Assembly (NCBI GenBank): GCA_914767715.1
Contig: OU612066.1
Location: 18,390,283 to 18,450,282 of the forward strand
Length of the DNA stretch: 60,000 nt
DNA from: Membranipora membranacea
Taxonomy: Eukaryota > Bryozoa > Gymnolaemata > Cheilostomatida > Membraniporidae
Reading direction: 5' to 3'
Positions 33,181-45,600 of this stretch are shown here, piece after piece. Positions within the stretch are counted from its first letter, which is position 1. Each line of letters starts with the position of its first letter. The position numbers were made by a program, and so were the translations under genes. The notes below the pieces were generated by a model that was given only the letters and a program-made list of their open reading frames with translations, was not told where the DNA came from and searched no databases.

Positions 33181-36100
33181 CCAACATCATTGATGATATT
33201 ATTTCCCTTCTGTTTCTCTTTTTTGTTATAAAAAAAAATTGTTTTCTGGCACTGAGTGCAAAACATTTCGAATGAGATGACTTTTGATGCCAATAAAAAG
33301 TATATATATCTCTCCAAACTCTAGCATGCTCATTTCAATGTGCAAATCTACTATCTTGACTTATTGGCGTTATGTTCATCGATGAAATTGTTGATTTTGC
33401 AGTCAGTGTTTTCTACGACAATGACGACACAACAGTATCTAATAATATTTCAACCAGTGCCGCTCCAAACAATGACTCTACTGACACAGGTATGTGTAGT
33501 ATATCTTTTTATATCTTGCACATCGATGTGAATTCCCTGATACACTATTTATTAAGGCTATATAAAATATCTTCTAACAAGTGACCAGCAGTGTCTCAAT
33601 CCATTCTATAGAAAAGAATATTCCATTAGTTGTTTGAAATGAAAAAATACTGGGTTAGCATTGTAGATGGTTAGTAATTAGACAATAGTCATTAGGCAAC
33701 TTCATGATTCACAAACTGATAAATCAAAGAATAGTCATATGAATGTACGTGCGTCATTATGTTTCAGGTGTCATAGTTAGGAGTACTGTAGGCGCTTCAA
33801 TTCTATGTATATCAGGAATAGTCCTGACTGTTTTCTGCCTCCACACTAGAAACATGAAAAGACAAACTAAGAATAAGACAACTCAGAGGACACACAGAAA
33901 TCCCTCCCACTCTGTCAATACTTTTGAAGGTTGGTTCTAATAAATGTGTGTTTCTATATTTACCTGAATACATGGTGATAATAATTATAGAATGATGATG
34001 TGTTGGTCTTCCTTTGATAATAGTTGCATGTAACTGACCTACCTAGTAATCTTACTTGATCCTAAGGATGTCTCTCTTTATGAAGATGAACCTGGCATGA
34101 TACAAATTTGTGTGATATTTTCATGGATTTGTCCTCTCATACTTATTGAGAAGATGACTGCTAATCATGAATGAAACCTTGTGGTTACATTTCATCCTAG
34201 TGTTGAGCGCCTAATGTTTGTAAATTCAATTGAGTTCATCAGGAATAAGCCTCACGAAAACAATGAATATATATGTCGCCAACAGCCAAATGTGCTGATG
34301 ATTAAAATTGACAAAACCACATTAACAAAGCACTAACTCACTTTGTCAATATTTTCAGAAGTAGAGCTCAGCTCATATGACAGGGATGCAGAAGATGAAG
34401 GAGTGACTGGCGTTGAAGAGAGTAGAGCTGAAACAAGTGCGGAAAGGTCTGACAGTGTTAGAGCCTTTAAAGACAGACCACTCCCTCATCTACCACAGTC
34501 TAGAGATCCCACAGTGCAGGTACATCGAGCTCAGAGTGCTACCTCAGAATCAGATGATTACTGCTATGCTGACGTTCGTGAATATTACAAGGAAGGATCG
34601 ATAACAAAATCATCAGCAGTAAAAGATGAGTGGCCTCCTGTAGCACCTCGCCGTCCCAGACCACAGCTGTCACTACCGAGAATTGATCAGCAAATGAACA
34701 GCCATTTCCCTTATTGTGACAATCCTCAGACAACGCCACCCCGTCCAAGACCACGATTATCCCTCCAAACTACTCGACAGCGAAACATGCGAAATGATGA
34801 CCCGTATTGTGATAACCCCAGTTTTCTCCCTGTACCTGAGGCCTTAGAATATGATTGTAAGCCGTCTGTCACTCAACAAAATGAACCATACTATGTTGAG
34901 GTACTAGGCCATAGCCACCCATCATCCAAAACGACAGTGTTAGTACATGGTAACCCAGCGAATAAGCTACCCCATCCCACACCGCAGTTGGCCTTACCAA
35001 CGTCAAATCATCCTGAGGAGCAAATGGGAAAACAGTACGTGCTCTGTGACAACCAAAGTTGTATTACTGAATCCGGTGTTCCGGAATACGCACATGATGT
35101 GCACGTCACTGACCAAAGAGAAGCTTTGGCTCAAAAGGAGACACTGGATGTTGTTGCAAAAGAGGAGAGCGAAACAAAGCAGGCATCACATCTACACGGA
35201 AATATTTTTGTGACTGTCATTTCTGATAAGATTGAGTTGAAACTGCATACAAATTATGAACGCCAAACAAGTACTGTTACTGTATTAGCAAAAGATTCAT
35301 AAAAGATTGAAGATCAGAGCTATGAGCTTTAGATCTCAAGAACCTCAATGCCAAATCTTTTTTTCTCATTAACTATATTTTTGGGATGTACGCTGCATTT
35401 GCATCAATTCTTTTTTTTATTATTCTGAATATTTTTTTGAATTTTTTTACTTTCATTCATTAACAATTGGTTATTGTTATATTTTGCTTATTATGGTTCA
35501 TTATTTGAATTTATCATCTATATATTATTCTTTCATTTTATAAAATTTGCAGTTTCTGTTTTTCTGCTTCATGATTTAACCGTATACATATTGAGACTAA
35601 GCTGGTACCTCTCACACACTCTGTGAAGTATCCTCCATGTACAGATGAACAATAAAGTGGATAATTAGGATTTACCTTGTTGAGATTGATATTTATTGGA
35701 AATTGTGGAAAAACGTGGAAATTGTTAAAGTTCCCTATATCATAGTCATCTGCTCCTCTATAAGTAGATTGATACTGACGATACCACAACATTGACTATG
35801 CAAACTGACCATGGTTCTTCTTGTTCGCATATTATAAGGACCCATAACCTTCTACTTCACAGGACAGCACCCCCAATGAGCGGCCGACCCAACATCAGAA
35901 AATCACTGATTTTTTTTCTTATGTATAAGTATAAGATCGGTGTGGTCAGTTTTTCTCATGCATTTGGAAAACCATCCTGTCACATGTCTAAGTGCTCAGA
36001 TGGCTGCAAGTGCTTGTTTGCAGCATTACATTATCAACATGTAAAGAACAATGTCAACCGCCATACACACCGAGATACGTGCAAGCACAACCATAAACTA

Positions 36101-36371
36101 TGCTGGACATGGAAGAGAAATCAATGTACCAGAGTAGATGTGACATATATACAAAAAATCTACCCTTTTAAAAACCGTAATAGCAAAGTGAGAGAATCAA
36201 ATTATTCTATACCCTCTCAGGTGAACCTAACACTATTGGTTTAGTAAACAATAAATAAGATGGACATTCCAAGTAGCATTTAATAATTGCAGTTATTAAA
36301 AAAAAAGATTAATTGTGAAATGAATGTTCTTTGATGACATACCCTTCGTCTTCGAGAATAAGAATTGGAAG

Positions 36372-37159
36372 CAGGGGCGTATATTCAAAAAAATTTCACT
36401 CACTGACATTTTAGAGATGAGCACAATGATCGGGCGCAGCCCGATCCACACGCCGTAGGCGTGGCGGGGAGGGTGTGGGAGGGGCGCTTAAGCGCCCTTC
36501 CACCACGGAAATTTTTGCATATCGGTAGCAAAATAGTGCAAGCAGAGAGGTATTTCAACAGCTCACTGAGCTGTTGGGTACTTTCAGAAAACAACTCAAT
36601 AGCAGTAGAAGATTACGGTAAAAATGCTCCAGTTATAAAGCACCCATTTGAAAAAAAAACTGACCTTGATGGGATTTGAACCCACAACAATCTGATTAAA
36701 CCACTAGGTGGCTCAATATTACTTATGCATCACATTATTCTCTGATTCTTTACCTCCGTAATGATATGCTTCTTAAAAAAATTGATCCACTCTAAGTGCA
36801 TTATATATCTATCGCAGTAGAGGCCTTCCTAAAAACGGTCGCCTAAAATTAACACTGAAATTTTACAATAGGCTGATCACTCAAACAGCTCTCTGACGTC
36901 ACAAAACGTTAGTCTGGCTTGATGTGAGCGTTTTCGGGAAGGCCTCTACTGCGATAGATATAAAATGCACTAAGAGTGGACCAATTTTCTAAAGAAGCAC
37001 ATCATTACGGAGCTGAAGAATCAGAGAATAATTTGATGCATGAATAAAAATTGAGCCACCTAGTTGTTTAACAGTGATTATTAGGCAGACGCTCTACACA
37101 CTGAGCTATTCAGCCATTCACGGAAATCCGTGGGCCGTGAGTGCTAATATACGCCACTG
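36372..37159 (-). mobile_element. hAT-type MITE with a tRNA-like segment (second copy)
   Basis: An 8-bp duplication ATTGGAAG flanks it (36364-36371 and 37160-37167). Unit 4 has the empty site near 48280. The ends are CAGGGGCG and, reversed, CAGTGGCG. It is in inverse orientation to 2298-2654, with which it shares both ends, the tRNA-like region and a GC-rich palindromic core. On the - strand the tRNA-like part has TAGCTCAGTGTGTAGAGCG and GGGTTCAAATCCC, which are good A and B boxes. A 368-bp MITE splits that part. Confidence 0.87.
36700..37067. mobile_element. Nested MITE with long inverted repeats and TTAA target duplication
   Basis: A 368-bp element has inverted repeats of about 150 bp starting AC(C/A)ACTAGGTGGCTCAAT. 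It is flanked by TTAA at 36696-36699 and 37068-37071. Removing it and one TTAA restores a continuous copy of the tRNA-like segment of the host MITE. TTAA duplication is typical of piggyBac and Kolobok elements. It has no coding capacity. Confidence 0.88.
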
Positions 37160-38763
37160 ATTGGAAGGGCATGGTATGATACACTATTCACCGTTTTTTG
37201 CTACGTATTTTAGCAAAAACAGCTAATAACAATGGTCTGTACATCAAAAATAAGCTCAATTTTAAGGATTAATTTGCCAATAATCCCTGTAAAAAAACAC
37301 AAAATTACAATGTAGGAATGGTGGCATTAATAATTATTCATTTAAACAAACACTGTTTCTACACTTGTTTAGTTCTACCCAAGCAACATCAATACATCAA
37401 AGCCAATAATTACATTTGTCGAGATTAGGTGTGAAATTCCCAGTGAGTCTTTTTAGAGAAACCTGCCGAAAATCTGATAAAAAACTGATTAAGGTGCAAT
37501 GTGACATCAAAGTTCACTCTAGATACGATGCATGACATGTCAATCTATTCTTGATTAATAATTTTATGTTTGACTCCCGTGTATTTTACTGCTAACTCTT
37601 ATTTCCTAATGGAATTCACTTCAGTACATCACACTGTTGATTTTTAGGAAGAACAAGGAAAAAATACAGATATACATAACTTGCTATATGGTGTTGATTA
37701 CCACTGTACATCCAGCTAGTAGATGCAGCTGCTGCAGCAGCAGTGTATTCTTATTGTTGTCTCATAGCTCAGTTATCATGGAGGGGCAATTTTATTGGAA
37801 TATCAGGACCTGTTATATTATAATAATAATACTAACGCTATTTGTTTATCCTCATATAGACTATTATGTTAAATTTTGGTAGCCCACTGCAAGGAGGCAT
37901 AACGAGAGAAATGAGAGCAAAGAATTGTATAAACAACCCGTGATTTGTGGTTCGTAGCTGATGACCTGCGTGATGTTGAGTGGTACCACCAATGCTTGTT
38001 GTATGCAGATGTTGAGGGAAATTAATCTTCAGAATGTACTTATGCGTCCGTCCGTCACAAGATCTACCTTGTGGTCACAGCTCACCTGCCCTTTGTTAAG
38101 AAAATCAGGGCATAAAAAGCGATGCTCCCATCTGTCAGGCCACAAGTTCCTAATCTTAAGCCTCCAATAATTCCTCCTTACCAGAGGCAATTTGTAATCC
38201 TTGCCACAGGCCATGCTCACATTCCTCTCATAGCTAAAACACTGAGGATGTGAATCAGATATGCTTTTTCTGTATGACCAATTATTAATAGTACTAGACA
38301 GGTAATAAACGTATAATCAATACCCTGTATTGTGGAGCTACTTTCCTATATGGATCAACAGTCGAGAAAATGATCAAAAAGCCATTACGAAAAAAATAAA
38401 AAATTTGCACCATTACTAAGGACATTTCCTTTTCAAGTTTTACCACTGTTTGTTAAAATGTTAACATCACCTACCTGTGGAAAACATGAGAGAAATTATC
38501 TGATGTTGCCAAAAACTGCAGACCTCAACTGGCTTTTAATCACCTCAAAAGCTAACAAAGGATACTAAAACAAGAAAAGTACCAAACTAACTATGAAGCC
38601 TAATATATTCCTTGTTTTTAACTCCATATCCAATGTACTGAAGAAAGGACAATGAATTTTTATCACCCTTTATTTAAAAAAATTGATACTTTGAATTTGA
38701 GCTACTTGCTACATTTTAACGGTTCAACCCAGTTCAGCCAGTCTTCATACAGCACAATTTAAA

Positions 38764-41700
38764 ATGACTTCTAAGAGAGAATTTCTTCTTTACTATATAG
38801 CAATTTTAGGTAAGTATGTAATTCATTGAATACAAAAAGTGTAAGAATATTTCTTTTGAGACTTCTTCAAAAAGCCTCCACTGATCAGTTAGTTAATTGT
38901 TACCAAATTATGGTTTTACAAAAAATTATCGGGATCTCTGTCTTGATATTAGACTGCATGTAAATAATTAGAAGCTAGAGAGAATCTGAGCAAACAGTCT
39001 TATAGTACAGTATGGCTTCATAGATTGATTTTCAGTACACCATATTACTTGAATTGCCACATCATGGTGTTCATATTAAACTTGTGAGTTTTTGAGGTGT
39101 ACAAACAAGTGATTTGATTGGTGAAGCCTCAGCAAACCATGACAAATAGAAATGATGAGAAACAGAAATGTCAAGAAAGGGTTGCGTAAAAAAACAGATG
39201 TTTGGGTGATTGGGGTGCTGAGATTGAGAAATGGCTCATCTCCAGGATATATTTGTTATATCCCCTAAAGCCAGCTCAATGGGAGCACTTGCTCATAATC
39301 GACCAGTTTCCCTTTGTAATAGAGGTTTAGCAAAAAATATAAGCACAATTATTATGCAAGCTATTTGTTTCCATGGGTCATACGAAACTAACTCCCTGTC
39401 ACAATCTGACTAGGAATTCTTTGTTATAGATAGTCAAATCACACTTAATCTGCTGGCTCATAAAACCGGGTAGTGGGAAATAGGGAAATTAGGGTAAAAA
39501 ATTTACCACTTAACTGGCCTCAATGCCGAATGGCGTGAACAGTATAGTTGCTCCCCTATTTGATTTGGAAAGGACCTGCAGAGCTTTCCCGATTCCAACA
39601 GTGTTGGTATAGAGGTTACATTCTATCCAAGCTTTGCAGCAACTTCTAAACTGATGTTCATACTGTGTTTTCAAAATAGATTTGAATCACTGGATTACAT
39701 TGCATATGGATGATTGAGCATGAATGATTAACCATTGTACTAAGGAAAGAGATGTTATTTTTGGAAGCAGAAGCATTACCCCATGAGACCTGCATTCAAT
39801 AGTAATTTTCATGTCAAAAACAGCAAAGAGGCCCTCAATCCTGGCTTTGATAATGATAGACAAAAAAATAGTTGGCGCAAGATCAATCTAATCTGCAACC
39901 ATTATCAATCATTCATCAATCGGGTGGTCACCACTCTAGTCCTGGCTCTCATGCATGGACTAATAGACCACACCGCTGCGTTTTTTTTATCGCTTTTGAA
40001 ATAACTTTGATCATTTTGTCATTAGTAATTGCAGAAACCTGATACAAAAAAAAATGAAAGTGGCAGCTGCTAACTTTTTACCATGATGTGTATGATACAT
40101 GACTTATATCTTCATGTTGCAGTTGATAAACTAAGGACTAAAGCGGACTCATTGATAATCTTCCAAGGAGCCATTTATCAAATACTGCCTTTCTAAGGGA
40201 GGGAGGAATTTGAGCTGAGAAAAGGTACACTCTCTGTCACATAAATTTGTATATGTACTGTTTATTGACAGCCCTCTCTGATGCTTGCCCCGAACTGAGG
40301 TTAAAAGAAGAAAGAGACACAAACTACGATAGGATTCGAAAATTGAATGCTGATTATTCTAGTGACCCAGCCTCCTTCGATGAAATATCCAAAGAGTTTA
40401 TATTGTTACCAGAAAATCACCCTCGGAGATATGGTAAATAAAATAATTAACTTTATTGCGAACTTTCACTACAGACCACCACCAATCAACTAATGCACAA
40501 TAATTTAACACATCTTGTCTAGCTCTTGCCTCATATGCTACAAAGCACGATCGCTTTTGCTGTCAAAATATTCTAACTTAGTTCTCTTCTTTCGTTATCA
40601 AGTTTTGTAGGCTTACATGCAGGAGTAAAATTCAGAAGATGTAAAACTCACATGAAGCATTGACATAATGTTTCATGGAGAGGTTTGAATTTTGTGGCAA
40701 TCGACAATCGACACTATTAACAAACAATAAAAAGAAAAGTGACCAAGCATTAGACAGCAATACTATGGTGACTTAACTACTGAAGTATTTGATATTGGCA
40801 TAGCGAGTAACATAACACAATTTAATACTAGAGCTTAGATTTATTCTTATACAGTAAACCCTGACCCTTCATTAATGACTCTTGTTTTAGAGAATGGAGA
40901 TGAATTTTTAAGCTTTGATATTTATGAACTACCTGGTGATAACAGACATTTCTTCATCATACACATTTACAAAGAAAAATGGGTCGGCGGTTATTCAAAG
41001 TACTCTCTTGGTCAATTGACAGAAGCTACATCTGGTTACAAGGTTATTGCAACGGTAAGTATTGGTGATGTTTTGGGTATGGATCTTCTAAATTTTAACA
41101 TGGTTTAAAAATGGAAGGAAATGGAAGGATATTTTGTGCTATCCTTCAAACTGTGATGCCCTGCAAAAGGAATATTCTAATATAAACATCTATATGTTTT
41201 TTTACACTTTTGACTTAACAAATCTACTGAATAAACGGCAAAAAATAATCCATACCTTTTCGCCCTCCGGACCTCCTTTTTTTCACAGTCAGGGCCTCCT
41301 GTTCCAATTTTGTTTTCTCCTAAAACGGACATAATGTTTCTGCAATTAAAATATCAAAAGGGAAAATAAAAATGTACAATGAAGAGAGAAACATATTTTC
41401 ATGTTACTTTTTTTTCAAAAGATGTCTGTATAAAATGGCCTTATACTCACCCAGTAACTTACCCTTTCTAAAGGGTAGGGTCACCAAAAGCATGAATTAT
41501 ATAATTTCTTTTTAATTTGCTTCCAGCCAAGTCGAGAAAAGCCTTTACCATTTGTGACGATGTGTGATGATAACGTGTTTGAGATCCAAAATATTCATGA
41601 TCCTTATGGAAAGTTCTATGGTGTTGGTAGTTTTGGCGATTTCAGAATCGTCAAGCACCGCAGTAAGCTATAAATAAAGTAATTGTTGTATTAATGTCAA

Positions 41701-42037
41701 TACCCAACACAAAAAACCTTGCTATGTAGAAAACTGATTTACCTATAGCGAATCATTTAAAGTCAGAAACTCAACATGCATTTCTTCCTTAGCATCAAAC
41801 TTGCGAAAGATAAGGGAAGAAAAATATTTCGAAGGTATACTGGTTAATTCGGAATTTAGTTTATGGGCTTATTGATGTAATAAGTGACTATGTGTTTAAA
41901 TAATTATTTGTAATACATTGTTTATTCTGTTTACAGTTGGGGGAAAGAAGAGTGTACTCTGTGCTTTCGGAAGCAGATTTCCAAAAGTGAGGCTTACTGC
42001 CATAGACTCGTGTACAAGAGATGCTTGGTTTTGTTAG
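38764..42037 (+). CDS. Gene A copy 4, secreted protein (202 aa)
   Basis: Exons are 38764-38809, 40272-40433, 40891-41054, 41527-41662 and 41937-42037. The signal peptide exon reads MTSKREFLLYYIAIL. The frame and splice sites are intact. Exon 4 is of the second type (DPYGKFYGVGSFGDF in place of NPGLKFISVGSLGDF). The C-terminus is two residues shorter than in other copies, ending RDAWFC-stop because the usual Trp codon is TAG, with a second TAG after it. The poly(A) signal is at 42082-42087. Confidence 0.87.
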
Positions 42038-42347
42038 TAGTAAAATACAAAGTCATGTTAGACTATAATGAAGGTTCAAAAAATAAAACACACTTGACTG
42101 ACAACTATACTGTTTGGAACATAGTCATCCTATACTGAGCAGTCAGCGGTAAAAAGACCTTAGGTGGTTGTCAGACTCCTGTTGTTCAGAGAGTTATCGT
42201 ATCATATATTTTCTCCAAAGACAAGAAAAGTGTATTGCTTTTATTACATACTAATGAAAGTATTTGGCGTAGGGATGTAATATCCATCAACCTTTACACA
42301 AACTAATATATCTATTTATGGCAAAAGCGTAATACTGAAGCTGAGGC

Positions 42348-42485
42348 CCAATCAGAGTTCTTCATTTGAGTTTGAACATAATATTTACATTTAAAGAGAG
42401 GATTGAAGGCTTTGTAAGTCTTGCAAAAAATGAGCAGTGCTGTGGTGGATCAAACATTAGGCTTATGCCTAGAGGTGGTATAAAA
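42348..42485 (+). promoter_or_regulatory. Putative B4 promoter (CCAAT and TATA boxes)
   Basis: CCAAT at 42348-42352 and TATAAAA at 42479-42485 lie 118 bp or more before the B4 start, at the spacing found in units 2 and 3. Confidence 0.55.
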
Positions 42486-42602
42486 CGTTGATTGAATCTA
42501 TTGTTTGAGCATTTTGAATATAGCTTTTGTTACATGGTTCACGTAAAGTTGCTTCAACAAGCTTTTCTTAATTGGACTTCCTTGACAGTAAGAATAAGCA
42601 GA

Positions 42603-45600
42603 ATGATACGGAATGTAGCAAACATCATCCAGGTAGGCATTATCGCTCTTGTGATATCATTGCATTTATGTTTCAATTCAGTCCTTTATCTCATTAATAT
42701 CAACTCAATCAAAGTCTCAAAAGGCTGAAAGAAGGCGCAGCGGATTAATCTGATTCAAGTTTTACTTATTCAAATTTTGGATAACTGGACTGACCAAGCT
42801 TTAATCCGTTCATTCTATGATGGACTGCATATTAATTTTTTTTATTCGTTTTGGCATAATTCCATATCCATATTTTTATTTCACAAACTTAGTGTTTACT
42901 CAATGGCCTAAAAAAATCGATGAAAGATAATAATTACTTATGTATTTGTATTTTGTTCTAAAATTAACTAGCTAGGTGAATAAAATTGATTAACTTACTA
43001 TTATTCATTGTTTGTAGTTCCTACTCGTATTGTGGTGTGGATTGACTGGAGAAGCCTCTAACAATAGTCTCAACTACAAAACTGCATTGACAGCTCGAGT
43101 ATCCAAGTATGTAACTTGCTTTTGACTTCAAACCGACTCTGTGTAACTGATTGATGAATATTTAACGCATTAACTTTCTCCGATCTCTTGTATTATCTTG
43201 ATCCTAATCCTCATGACATTCAATAAATAAAGTTGGTTTAGAAAATGATGATGACCTCAGCGGTAGTTATTATTCAAGTCATGATATAACGTTTGCTACT
43301 CACTATATGTTGCCCCTTAACTGATTCAAGGGCTATATCAGGGAGTTTAAAAACCAAACTCCATGGGTAAATTGATCAAAGTGGTTTGTATCTGAAAAGG
43401 TTGGAGTTGCCTTTACAATATTTCTATTTCTATCGATGATTTGAAATTGCAATGTAAAATCACCCGTATCAGTGTTTCTTTGTGTCTGTTTCAAAATGCT
43501 GACTCATGTGCCAAAACTACAGAGGAAGTGTATTTCTAGTATTGATCTAACTTCACCACAGGCATAGCTACTGAAGTAGGGTAGATAATGGTCAATATTA
43601 TTGGGATATATTGAGGTCACGATTGTGTAGTCTTCAGCTTTCCTATTGGTACACCCAGTAAGGCTATATATTATAACACTGCTATCCTGTCATGAATGAT
43701 CTGTTCTCAAGGTTAAACAAAATGCAAGCTATAGGTGCGATGAGAAATGACTCCTTTGTTTTAGATGGTTATGGTGTCATCGGTTCGCTGCAAAATAACG
43801 CTGAGTTTTTGTAGTCAATGCTTTTTGTGATATGATATATTTTGTTGCAGAGAAACTGTACTTCAGGTATTTCAGCTTGTGTACTTGAATCACATAGCAA
43901 TCTTAAAGGCTGGTCCACATTATCCCAGACAGTCATCCCGGATAGCCGTCCCAGTCGACATGAACATGAAATTGACATAATCCCAGCAATAAAAGCGAGT
44001 CTGTGACAGTATCTTGCAACTTTCCAGATATTGTGTTTGACATCCCAATGTCATATGCGACAATGTGGACCAGCCTTAACTCACACACAAACACACACAT
44101 CAAGTACAAAAATAAATTTTAGCCAATCAAAAAGAAGGGACTTTGACCTCATTGCCTCTCCTAGCAAGGTGTTGGAGTTGTGCCATCAAATCTTCCCCAA
44201 AGGAGCTTTGGTTTTTTACCATACAAATCTTACATAAATTTGTCCTAAGTAACTGCCTGACTGTATAATCCAGGTCTTGAGTAGTATTTAAGTAATCTTT
44301 TAATCTTTTCAGCATGATTCTGAACTTGGAAGTTACCCACAAATCGGATGTTAACTTGACAGAACTCAGGCACATGAAAGCAATTCAGCCGGACAGATAT
44401 TTTAATTCCAAGTTCTACTACTCACTAGATACGAAAATTTACAGTAGGAACAAAACACAGCAAAATTCAACGTGGATCCTGACAACCGATAAAGAAATCA
44501 AAAGCTTCCAACAGATTGGCAAAGAATTATTTCTTGTCCGAGAAAAAAAGGCAGTAAAGATTCATTTCATTGGAGAGAAGGACAAAAAAACAATCAACCT
44601 ACCCGAATATTTCTGCTACAACCAACCAAATCAAACAACGTTAAACTGCAGTCACCTTGAATCAATTCATTTAGGACCAACTTCTGTAGATTCTACCAAT
44701 AAACTTGCATATTACACTGCTGCTTCAACAATCTACCGAGTTAACCTCTCTGAAAACTTCTCAACTACCTCATTCCATCTCATGAGTTCTTTTGGGCAAA
44801 TATCTGCGATGGCATTAAACAATCATTTCTCAGGGGCATATACATTTCAAGGCAGCGCAAACATTACAGTCAGTCATGTTGACTTTTCTACATCAGAGGT
44901 TACCCCTGTCGGCATAAACGGAATTCCTGGTACAATTTCGCAAGCAGTCAGTATAGGTGAAAAGGCACTGCCCTGTGTAACCGAAGCCGACGAAATGTTT
45001 CTCTTCAATACAGATACTGGAGACTACACAAAGGTAGCTGGAGGCGTGACTTGTTTGCCCTGCAATCATTCTGAGTGTGACCAGAAGCATGGTGCATGTG
45101 CATGTAGAAGTTTTGGCCAATTATCCAATAAGAGGAAAATACTTGTATGCTATTGAAAGAAGTCAAAGCCAAATAATCACCCTCGAGTATGATGGTAAGT
45201 CAATGCTTTAGAAGTTGAATCTTCTTTTGAATTTTTAAACAAACATATAGTTCATGGAGCATTCAAACTCTAAATGTAGTTTAACATTATAAAAAATGTG
45301 GATAATCCATTTTGTTTAAATTATGCTTGTATAAACATCTTTGCAAACTCTAGCATGCTCATTTCAATGAACGAACCTACTATCTTGACTTATTGGCGTT
45401 ATGTTCATCGATGAAGTTGTTGATTTTGCAGTCAGTGTTTACTACGACGTTGACGACACAACGGTATCTAATAATATTTCAACCAGTGCCGCTCCAAACA
45501 ATGACTCTACTGACACAGGTATGTGTAGTATATCTTTTTATATCTTGCACATCGATGTGAATTCCCTGATACACTATTTATTAAGGCTATATAAAATATC

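Larger units (their letters stand above)
29497..33311 (+). mobile_element. CR1/L2-like (Jockey-group) LINE with two intact ORFs
   Basis: The element is inserted in B3 intron 3, in the same orientation as the gene. Comparison with B4 (45335-45350) puts the left joint after AAACATCT and the right joint before CAAACTCTAGC. It ends in a short 3' untranslated region with AATAAAAAG and a TATATATA tail. ORF1 and ORF2 overlap as ATGA. Both frames are open, so the copy is young, perhaps truncated a little at its 5' end because ORF1 is open back to the joint. Confidence 0.9.
27340..35302 (+). pseudogene. Gene B copy 3, disrupted
   Basis: Exons 1 (27340-27369) and 2 (27957-28045) are intact and encode the signal peptide. 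Exon 3 has lost its acceptor and about the first 260 bp, which are replaced by a reverse-transcriptase fragment. The remainder (about 28733-29343) has a 5-bp deletion near 29028 and a 1-bp insertion near 29245. Intron 3 holds a 3.8 kb LINE. Exons 4 (33403-33489, GT donor), 5 (33768-33929, transmembrane) and 6 (34359-35302) are open, and the tail reads RPLPHLP at the SH3 site. The good 3' half suggests recent or partial decay. No normal ectodomain could be made. Confidence 0.85.
35303..38763. other. Intergenic region between B3 and A4
   Basis: It contains a hAT-type MITE (36372-37159) with a nested TTAA MITE. A B3 poly(A) candidate (AACAATAAAGTGG) lies near 35650. The rest aligns with the spacers of units 1, 2 and 4. 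No gene was supported; the 150-codon frame at 35792-36244 is discussed among the rejected items. Confidence 0.6.
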
